From contig JACTAT010000010.1 of assembly GCA_014526335.1 (NCBI GenBank), forward strand, positions 6,305,657 to 6,369,656: 64,000 nucleotides of DNA, given 5' to 3'. Under the pieces are notes generated by a model that had not been told where the DNA came from, made no database searches, and saw only the letters and a list, made by a program, of their open reading frames with translations. Position 1 is the stretch's first letter; each line of letters begins with the position of its first letter. Below are positions 45,301 through 56,589 of this stretch, in pieces. A program made the position numbers and the translations under genes. The DNA comes from Chrysaora quinquecirrha (lineage: Eukaryota; Cnidaria; Scyphozoa; Semaeostomeae; Pelagiidae).

Positions 45301-48300
45301 CAAATCAAATTACAATTCAAAACTTATGAAACACTACTGTCCAGTGATAAGCCCTTGCTTTGCGCGCTCCTGCGCGTTCTGCTGCGGGTAATAATGGAAT
45401 TCAACGCACCACTTCTCCGAGTTCTTCCCTTGTCCTGTCATCCACAGATCCTGATATGATGCTCCATCTGCAGTCGAGATCCACCAGTGTTCCTCTAAAG
45501 GCTGGTGATGCAGCAGATAATGAAAGCTATAAAGATTTAACAGTTACATTCAGTTACAGTTGCAGCAAACATTAAGGAGAAATGTCACCACAGCTACTAT
45601 ACCCGGGGGGTCACTTGACTTAGTTTCCGATAGGGACATGCCGCCCGAGCAACAAAATGCCTACCCATATTGATACCAAATTCCTTGAAAATGTATTAAA
45701 TTCAATTCAATTCAATTCAATTTCATTTGTAAAACACACAGTTAAAGTATAAGATACAAATTAAAGCAAAAATAATGTGTTATATGCGACCCAAGAAAAG
45801 CAGGGCTTATCAGGCTTGGGCCGCTAAATTAAAGTTATAATAAAGCTACACAACAAATCTAAGTATACCCAACATTATACGAAAATATTAACTCGTACAC
45901 TACTTTATATGCTTAAATATACTATAGTATGTCACTTCGAATCAAACTTTACCAAAAGTAAAAGCAAACGAAATTTATACCAATTTCAGAAAATTAAGAC
46001 CCATGTTTATACCAAAATCATGAAAAACGATACCCTTTTGGGTGGCACGTCCCCAGTACCCAAAATACACTAAGTACCCCCCCCCGGGCTATTATATTAA
46101 AAACGAGACCTCGTCAACATTGAATATTGTGTTTTACAAAATGGATAACCTCTCCCCAGCTGGCGAGATTATTAGACTTTACTACATGAATCGTAGTTTT
46201 TGCTGCCTTCAGCTCTATTCAATTCATTCAAAATATAAAATCAGAATAGTGAGTCTAAGATATTACATGCAATTGCAGTTATTTTAGTGTTGTCATTTTT
46301 CTAGGCATATCTACATGTCAATGTCTGTAGTAATTGCCAGTTTGAGTATTACGTGTTTGCTATTGCTGAAAACATGGGTTTAAAGTAACCAAGGCTACAA
46401 TATAATGTAGTATAGTCTCGGCTATAATATATGTACACCGATATAGTGCGATAAGAAACAAAAAATATTCTTGCGTACTTACCATGATAGGAGCAAGCAC
46501 TGCTAGCTGATCATACAACACTGTTGCCTCTTCAATATTGCAAGCTTGAAAGGTCACCTATGGTCGATGAAAAAAGAACAGTAAGACATATGATATGGTC
46601 ACGTCATCCGGGGGGAGGGGCACTATTAAGTGTTTGGACAGTAAGTATGTCCGACCAGAATGGGTGACTCTTTTCCATGGTTTTACCTGAGGATGGGTAC
46701 GCATTTTAAGCCTTTACCTGAGAATGGGTGCGTATTTTCAATAAGATGACCCGGCGGGCAATTCTATTCAGAAAACTGCCGCAGAAGTTAATCGCTCTAT
46801 GGACATGATCACTTTCAAGAATCCGCAGATGAACTTCTCAATCCAGTGCTGTCCTGAAACAATCGATGCGGCCAATATCACTTAGCAGCCACGAGAACAG
46901 CAAGATCATTCGAAAAAAAAAGAAAGCTCCTTTCTTTTTGTGAAGAAGGGAAGGACTGTAACAGGACTGGAAACTACTATCATAATTTATGTTAATCTAT
47001 GCTAATTATTAACTTCCCCTTTGTATATAAGTCTGTGATGTAATTATTAGAATCAGTCAGTGCTTGACCTCAACTACCATTGTGGTGTAATCCAGCTAAC
47101 TCGTTGTTCCAGGAGATCAGTGTGGTCAAGGTTCGAACCCTGCCTTTGCAGACCCATCCTCGGGTAATGTTATTTTACGTAAACCAATTCATAGGTAATT
47201 GAGATTTTCGCGCCAATTTTAAAACAACAACAAAAACCACCTAAAATGGCTATTAAGCGCGCATTTTTGTACCGGATTTTAGCACAAAGTTCCCAATGAT
47301 TTAAAATCGTCTTGTGCGCCAAGCATTGCCATGTATTTGTAAGTATTGCCAAGAACTCGCATAAATTGAGGGTGGAATCCATGTAGCCTACGCCGGCGAA
47401 ATCCGGCGTGAGTTTCGTAGTCTCCGGCGTGGAGATTGCATGGATTCCACCCTGTGGTATAAAACTTTACGAAATTTGGAGACCGCCCTTAAGCGGTGGC
47501 CTTGACCCAGCTTGATTCAACACACAAACAAACATAAAAACACTGTTAAGAATTAATGCGTTGTTGAGGCTCTTTTTGACAAACATTGTTACACGCAGGC
47601 TCTTACTAAATATTAATGTATATTGATAGGCAAGGAAGATTCATTACTGACGTGCTGTAGGTTTGGAATAGTTAATGAACAAGGTAAATAGATGCCAAGG
47701 TTGGAGAATTGCTCTGTGTTATTACAGTACTAGGATAAAATATTCATTGAGCGTCTATTGTGCATTCAAAGTGAATTAACACCACAATGCACGTACCGTA
47801 TTTTCTCGAAACGAAAAAACCGGCCCGAAAAAGCAAGCGCTCGAAACACAAAAATTCAAACAAGAGGAGAGCCTTGGGCTGTATAACTTGGAAAGTTACT
47901 CGGCGATATTATTGAGCTCTATAGCTCAGTGGAAAAGTGGTTGGCTGTCTGATCATGCAGTCTAAGTTCGAATCCCATCTATTGTGGTATGTCAATTCTG
48001 GAAAAATCTCTCATAGAGAAGACTTGTGGGACTTATGGGCAGATAAGACCATTAAGAAACTCAATGATGATTCAATAGCTATTATAAACACAAATATGTA
48101 CTACCCATACCTGCAAGCAAGAACAGCCCATGCCAAATCCCATGCAATCAAGGTAAACATGATCCGGTAATGACCCAGCTTCCCCTTCCCCATCATCATT
48201 CGGCAATTCTGTCAGGAATGGATCTGGGGTATTCTCATCTTTGAATACTGAAAAAAGATAGACAAAAATGTAACAAGTCTCGCAAGAACTGAATTACAGC

Positions 48301-51300
48301 TCAGAAGCTTGAAGAATTTTTTGTTTGAAAACGAGGCAAATGTCATTATCGGAGAGACAAATATTATGGACTTATTACAAGACTTACAGATGTAGATAAA
48401 TATTGCATTAAACAGCGGAAACATTTTCGGGCATACTTAAAAGCTTTTTTCGTCTGACACTCCTCAGAGTATCAGCGTCAGAAACAGACCGAAACAATGA
48501 AATAAGGCAGATGTAGTTAAAGCTGTAATAATTGAAAGCTCATACTCCCACGGTTCTCAACAACTCTGTCGAGTCTAAAATTTTACGAGTTTCGAGTCTT
48601 GACAGCTAGTTTTGAAAAATCTATCAGACATTGATGGAAGCAGCTATAACAAAACTGAATACCTTTTAGCATGTCATTTTTTACATGGGGAGTCAGAGAG
48701 CAGTAGTCTTATTAGAGGTCTATCGTCCGAATGACTGGCACTTAAAGCTTCTCTTCTTTACAGAAGTAATGAAAGCAGTCCTGCATTAGCATTTACAGCC
48801 TTAACAGTATGAATATAGGCCCGTAAACGATTTCGTGTTCATGTGACTGGCATCAGCTTTACTGCACGGTACGTAATGAGCGGGATTTCCGCAAAACGGA
48901 CCGGTTCAGCATACAAATAAGCGCAGACTCGTGTTTATGAACCTTTAACCAGATAATTCAGGTCCTATGAAGGCCAGCAGCCTCGCAACAGGCCAGGCCC
49001 GCATCATATAAACAAATCCTAAATATACAAAATAGGACTGCAAAAAGCTTATAGCCGATACTAGATAAAGCGGCTTGTATCAGCAGCTTCCAGTTGAGAA
49101 TTGGTGCAGTTACAACACCAATGTCAGAAATATTTACGGATGATAAAGACAAATTCGTGAGAAAATATGGATCTTACAAACCTGGAATATTAATGATTTG
49201 CTTGCGTCCTCTTCGATGACGAATATTTCGACTCAAATTTCTTTTTGGGAAGAAAAACATAAAAATTAGCTTTCGAGAGCTTTAAAGGGGAAAATAATGG
49301 GTATTTTGTGAAACGTGACCGTTTTATCTGAAATTTTTTCTCAATTTTCGAGAACGATCATTCATTGACATGAAACTTTAAAATGCAAAAACAAAACTAG
49401 AACGGGGAATATTCTAACACGGCAGAATTAAAGCGACTAGAAACTAACGCGAATGGCAAAGTTATCCTGCTTTCACACTGACATGACTAATCCAGCTTTA
49501 TTTAAACCAGGTTAGATTTCAACCAATCAAATCAATTTGAATTACAAGACTGACCAACCACAACGCAACATTCGTTAAGCTGGTTTAACTAATACCAGTT
49601 TAACTTACAGTGTGAATGCGGTATTACTTTCTCGGGTGTTTACAATTAATGAAAATCGAGAACCATTAGTTTTATACGACAAACTTCTGAATCAACGCCG
49701 TGCTGGTATCGAGCTTCGAGCCAATGCCGTGTTGGACGGAAAAATGTCTGTGGCAAGATTTAGCTTGAGCTAAAATCACTAATTGATTCAGAAGCAGTGC
49801 TACTGTCGTGTCGTGACGTAATTTCTCTAGCGCCACTCAGCTACTACGTCTTAACGTATGTATACAATTAATTGGGCAATATCTTCCCATCCCTGTGAAG
49901 TCTACCGTTTTCACAAAAACTTTTTGAAGAGGTTTGGGTCGGCGTGACATTTTTCTGGAAGGTGGTGGACATTTCTGCGTCGTTTCTCGACCTACATTGT
50001 GGTAGCTTTAGAAGAGATAGTCAAATATTTTATAAATCTTAGGCTTCAACTTCACGTTCTATTGGAGTAAAAGTGAAAGAAAAGGTTTTAAGTCCCATCT
50101 TATCTGCTCAAGGAGGCATTTAATTAAGTATTATCCTTTCTCTAAGTTACTTGCATCTTGTTTCTTGAACTACTACTGATATTTTCAACATTTATTGTCC
50201 AAGATCCCTTTTCTCTCTTTGTTTTCCATTGTGAATTTTGAGGAAAAAATTGCTGCACAACCTCCCCTAAAGACTGCAGGCATGCGAAGAGGATTCCCTT
50301 ACTCAAGATGCCCACCATCTTCCAGAAAAATGTCACGTCGACCCAGATCTCTTTGACAAGGTCTATTGGCAAGTTTAGAATTCCCAATCAAATGCGCCTT
50401 AGAAAGCAGCAGTGATGTCCAAATAAGTTCATCAAAGTATTTTATTACTGGAAATACTTGAGCTAAAAACAAACAAGTTTTGAGAAATCAGTCTTACGCA
50501 AATCTTGGATGTCCATGGTGAATTGCTTCGTCGGGATAATACAAAGATCTCGTGATCTTGTTATGCTGCGGGCTGGCAGGAAAAACTGGCTCAGTGAAAG
50601 CTGGACAGCCAATCCTGTGAATGAATAACAGTGTCAATACCACGTGATTAAGATTCAAAAAGAATTTTTATTGGTTTCCTCTGAGTAAGGCCCTGGCCAA
50701 ACGATCAAACATTGTTGGTCCTACATTTGAGATTTGCTTGTCAAGCAAAATGTTTGACTGTTTGGCCAAGTCTAAAAACATTGCTCTTTGAACATTTTTT
50801 TATTGCGTCAAGCAAAAAATGTTTTTGAACTTTTTCAAAAACATAACAAAACTAATTTTGTTACTTTTGCTTGTCAAGCAATGTTATTGGACGTGGCAAA
50901 ACGGTCAAACATTTGTTGTAAAGCAAATTTAAAATTTTGGACCAGCAATGTTTGATCGTTTGGCCAGGGCCTAATTGTGTGATAAAACAACACTAATGTG
51001 GTCTCGCACACTCGCACGCGCATTAGGTCATGCCGGATTTCCATACCCTTGCTTATTTCTACATCTTCGTTAATTAAAGTTTGGAAAATTTTCCAACCTC
51101 AGCAGTTCGGTACCGTAGAGTAGCGTTAGGCCAATATTTGATCAAGCATTGTTCATTGAGTATCTGAAATTTGACAATTTGCTTCTCAAATAAATGTTGC
51201 TCTCTTTGGCCATATTGCAAAACATTGCAAACACTTTCTGTTTTGGAGTTTTATTTTAAAAATATTGCCTAGCAATTCTGATTGTCAAGCAAATGCGACA

Positions 51301-54300
51301 TGGTTTGCTAAACATATAAAGCTTACTTGCCAGAAAAGAAGGTTGAAAGGCAAGTCATAAAAAATTGTTTACAATAGTTTTGTTTTGTTGGAAGCGTTGG
51401 CCACCTTTTTGGATGACTCAACATCATGTTCGGTGATGTTGGGTGAAGTATGATCAGGATTAGTTTCACTAGATTGACTTCAGACTAAAGAAATGTTGGC
51501 TTCATTTAGCCACCGAAGCCAACAAATGGCTTCACGCATGCGTATTAGCTTACAAATGACATGAAAACAAACACACATACAATAATTTCAACAGTAGTTC
51601 CAAGCCCTTTATTCAAGACCATATGTTTGACACGAATGTTGGCTGAAATGCTGGCAACGTTTAGCCAATCCTGTGGTAACAGCAGCCATAATGCAAAAAG
51701 AATTTTGGCGAAAAGCTGTTGGTTGTAATATGGGGGGTCACTTAGTATATTTTGTTGATGGGTTGTACATTCCTTTCCAGGTATCGATTTCGCCCCTTTT
51801 TCTAGGACCGGGTATCTAAAGAAGTTACTTTTTCTAAAGCCGGTTGTCAAAAGGGATATTTTGAAAGAGCTGACTGTTATAATTCAATGTTGTGCAGTGC
51901 ATTTTTTACATTTTACATTTTGCCGATTTTTCTAAAGCTGGGTATCATTTGGGAGAGAAAATTCTAGACCCGGGTCAAAAAAAATTATTTGCCATGCACA
52001 CCCCGTCTGATTTAAGTCAAGTACTCCCCCCCCCCCTGGTTGTAATGTCAGCAACGCTTCAAGGCTTTACCCGAGGTAACTGGCAAGTTATTTGTTTGTG
52101 ACAGCGTTGCCACGCACGTTGCAGAGAAAATGACACCGTGTTCACGCTGGCTGAATTGTTAGCATAGCAACTGTGTCACCAGTATAAATTAGCACGAACC
52201 ATTGAAAAAGCCTGCAATTACCTGTAATGCCTTATCAACTAGGCCTAAAATTTTGCACAAACTAATTAGCTACCCGTACAATAAGCACAAACTGATGGAA
52301 AAGTTGTTATAAACCTGCACTGCCCAATCAACTAGGTCATAAAACTTTGCATCAACAAATTAGCTACCCGCACAAATGAGCACCAAGGGAGAAGCCTGCT
52401 GTAATTTGCATGGTCAAACAAGCTAGCACGCGAGAAATCGCAACAATCGAAGCGCAACACGAATAAATGAGCACAATACTACCAAACAAACAGCCGCTCA
52501 TGATTCGCGATAATTAAAATGTCGTAGCGTGTTGCAATTTTTCTCATTAGCGACGCAACACACTGAATTGGGTTTCCGAGGAAGTTACTAGGACCCATTA
52601 TTCTTACCGCACAAGATGAGTGTCGCCGAACTTCTGTCGAAGCACTTTTTTCGCAGCGCGTAGCCACCTCAGGAGTTCTCAGAACACAGCATTTTCAGGA
52701 ATGTCGCGCCGCCAGAATAAGTGAAAAATCGCACGTGTAGCCGGGGTTTTAGCACATTTCCTTACCTCGGAAAAGCAGCGTAGCAGATCAAGGTTTCTCC
52801 AGGTCCATTAAGCAGTGCGTTAATTTGTTCTCTCCTGCAAAGAAATTTCGAATTAGCAAGCATATAATTATAAAATAAAAAAATACGGTCCTCATGTGCG
52901 GGGTTTTACTGTAGAATCACGCCAGTAAATACATTCGCACAACTGCGGTGAATGATACGCACTATTTTAGTGCTATTTTTTATGTACTGTTGTGGATAAG
53001 CACTAATGTGCTTGATGTGGAGGCATTTTTTCCGTACTGTGGAGGATTTCGCTTTTTTTTCTTTCTTGATCTTCATAGATTGCATACAGTTTTGCTATGA
53101 TCGTTATCATCATACCACAGTGCGCAAAAAATACAACGGCATCAAGCGCAATAGCACACCACATAAAGCACAAAACCCACCACAGCAGTGCGTATCAACC
53201 GCACTATAACAAATCTTAAATGTTTGACCAACAAAGGGAAACTTGTCATAAGGTCGATTTTCGCACATACATTTTCCAACTATCTTTATATAAAAAAATT
53301 CGGAGTCCAGCTTCAGCTCAATAGTTTCTCTAACAGGGAGGGCTTTGCTTGATCACAACATAAAGGGGTTAAAAAATAAGCGCTGTGTATCACAGAGCTG
53401 GCTTGCATATGGAATATTAAAGTGGCTGACGTTTATAGTTTTAGTCTCGCCGTGGGTGTTGTTATGCTCTAGTCTACTCTTAGATAAGATCAAGAAAACA
53501 GCAAATCACAAACGTTTCACAAACATATATGATCTTTTGAAGATACATAGGACCTTAGACAAATTCGTCTTGAGATCCATTTATCTATATCGTTTTAGTT
53601 CTTTAAAATAATTGGCATGCTAACATGCTATGTTAATAAAAAAACCCCCACTCGGAGTCCAGCTCTTAGTCCAGTCACGACTCATTGGGTGGTGTTTGTA
53701 GTTTTACGATAGCTGCGGGTGGTGCTGTCGACTTTTAAATAAAAAAGAAAGCCAACGCTTTCATTGCCAGATGTTCCCTTAATAAAAAAAACCAGCTTAA
53801 CATCAACAATGAGATTATATTCCTTTGACTAGGGCCAACGGGCTATGATTAGATTCCAGTCCATACATCTTTATATATTTCCTAATCTACAGGATAACCG
53901 GATACAGCTTAATCGACGTCCCGGTGGGCTGCACTATGTAATATAGCCTTCGGATGGGACGTTACACTAGGGGTCCCATGCCTGGATGCGGCATGCATAG
54001 TACTGCAAGCCTAAGACCCCGTTTACACGAGATCGGATCCAAAAAAGATCGGATCCATTTGGGACCGATCCCGTTTATTGACGGGCGTTTACACGGGATC
54101 GGATCCAAAACTGTTCGCGTTTACACGGGATCGGATCCAAAAGGATCCGCTGAAATTTTCTTTGTGTTTACTTCGCACCAGAGGTGTTATCAACTAAAAT
54201 GGCACCTGAAATTCGAAAATAACAGACTTGAGATAAGTCACAAGCCTTGCAAGGGCCTTGTTTTTGAGATATTTAAGTAAACGTTCAAACCAGGAGATGT

Positions 54301-56352
54301 TTCTACATAGTTGTCAGGCCAATAGTTATAATTTTCATGCAAATTCAGCTTGATTTTATGCTGTAAAATTTTATTTTTTAATTTTGAAAAGCGATTGCTT
54401 CAAATTTGAGGCTGCAAACACCAAGAAGAGCATGAAAGAACAGAAATATGTCTTTTTTGAGTCTGACAGCGAAGAAAACAAAGCTGAGTTCAGTCTGCCA
54501 TGTTAAAATGCCTTCGATTTTACATTTTTATTAACCTCGTTCCCTTTCCGGATACTTTTGGATCCGATCCAGCCCGTTTACACGAGACCTCAGTGGAATC
54601 AGAACCGTGCTGGATCGCTTCTGAGAGTGATCCCGAATGTATATGGATAGCGGATCCAAAAGTATACGGATCCATCAGGTCTCGTGTAAACGCAAGGCCT
54701 ATCCGAATACTTTTGGGTTCGGATCCATTCGGATCCGATCCCGTGTAAACGGGGTCTAAATTAGCTGAAAAAGCTAGAAATAACAGCCTACTCAAAATAA
54801 AGTATATTTTGGCTACCAGGAACTTTCCGCCCGGATATACGCTCGGATTTACGCCCCCCCCCCCCATTTTTGATTTGTCACTCCACACTGAGCGATTCTA
54901 GAAAAAAATGACAACAACATCGAGCGAATTAGTGGGACTAATGAGGTGAGTCTTAGCGAAAACTGAAAATCATATCATAAGTCTAGACTTATTACACGAG
55001 TGGAGTTATCGCTATCCTGGAAGCTCAAACTGAGCAAACAGCTGTATGATTGTTGTTGTTGTTATTGCCGTTTGCGAAGAGTGGGACTCGTGTAATAAGT
55101 CTAGTCTATAATAAGTCTACGAACAGGCTAGCTGAAATTCATTACCAACCTCATTCTCATGTTTGCTTCAACTGAATTGAAATGCCTCATGCAGCCTCCA
55201 AACGGTTGTCCAGGAGTACCTAATAATGAAAGTACATGAAGACCAGAATAAAGCAATAAGCAGGCTTACACGCAGTTTTTTTTTATAAGCAACCAAGATG
55301 TAGAAGGCCTGAAAGTTTAAGCAACGTATAGTACCACAGGAAAAAACCTAAGCAACTTTTTAAATTTTTTATAATTTATATCACTGCAAGCAATCAAGGA
55401 TTGATCAAAATAGAAGCTATTTCCATTCATTTGTCGTCAAAACTCGCATATAAACGGAGTGTTTCTCGTTAAGTGAGGCATTTCATTGAGGGGTTTCCGT
55501 TTAACTTTCAATACCAAGTCTCAAATGGTAACAATATCAGCAGGGAGAAATAATTCCAGTCATTTTATGTGCAATGTTAGATTTTTACTGTTTTTCTAGC
55601 CTCTATACTATTCTTAGGGCAAAAAAAGATACAGTTAATTAAGCAACTATCAAGCAACTTTTGCTACTATAAGGTGGCCATAAAAGGTCCATAAATAAGC
55701 AACTTTTGGAACTAGGGCCGTGCGAAGTTGCTTATAAAAAACTGCGTGTATTTCGCTCAAATTGAATTGAATTGATGTTGTTGTTGCTCGCTACAGTCAG
55801 TTAGTTTGAGCGTCCAGCAATTTAATTCAATAGCGATAACTACGACTCAGGTAATAAGTCTAGCACTGATCTTGCCTGTGCAGCTCTTCCTATCGTTTTT
55901 CGACTTGTGAGAAGATAACGTTATCAATCGATCGTTTTCCAAAATATCTTTTGAAATGCTCCAAGCATAGGGCAAATATCAATAACTTCTACCTTTAAGC
56001 ACAATTTACTTTGTTCAAAAAACCTTAACTCACTCTAAACTCGTATTTTAAAAAATTCATAAACGGGTAAACGAAAATTTACCTTCAACCATATAATCTG
56101 CATATTCCATTCTGTAAGCAGTTTTATTGCGCCTAAAAATAAGATTATTGGAAATGGTAAGGTTCTTGATACTAGAATCATTTATACTGGATGATGATGA
56201 TTGATGATGTTGGTGACGATGATGGAAATGATGATGATGATAATGATGACGATGATGATAACGATGATGATGATGATGATGATGGTAGTGAAGATGATGG
56301 TGGTGAAGATGACCCAATGATGATTATGATAATCATGAAGAAGATGATGATA

Positions 56353-56394
<42 letters not shown>

Positions 56395-56540
56395 TTAGTG
56401 TTGATCATGACCATGATAATGTTGATGACAATGATTATGGTGTTGATGATCAAGATGATGATCATGTTGATGGAGAAGCAGATAATGATGCTGATTATGA
56501 TTGTGATCATGATGATGAAAATGTTTAACAGTAAGTATGG

Positions 56541-56589
<49 letters not shown>

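Noticed and set aside
47937..48170. Plus-strand 77-residue frame
   Set aside because: It runs from a SINE head across the antisense of a GCLC exon.
53345..53611. Plus-strand 88-residue frame with a hydrophobic segment
   Set aside because: Antisense within a GCLC intron, no splice or homology support; the hydrophobic run alone is weak evidence.
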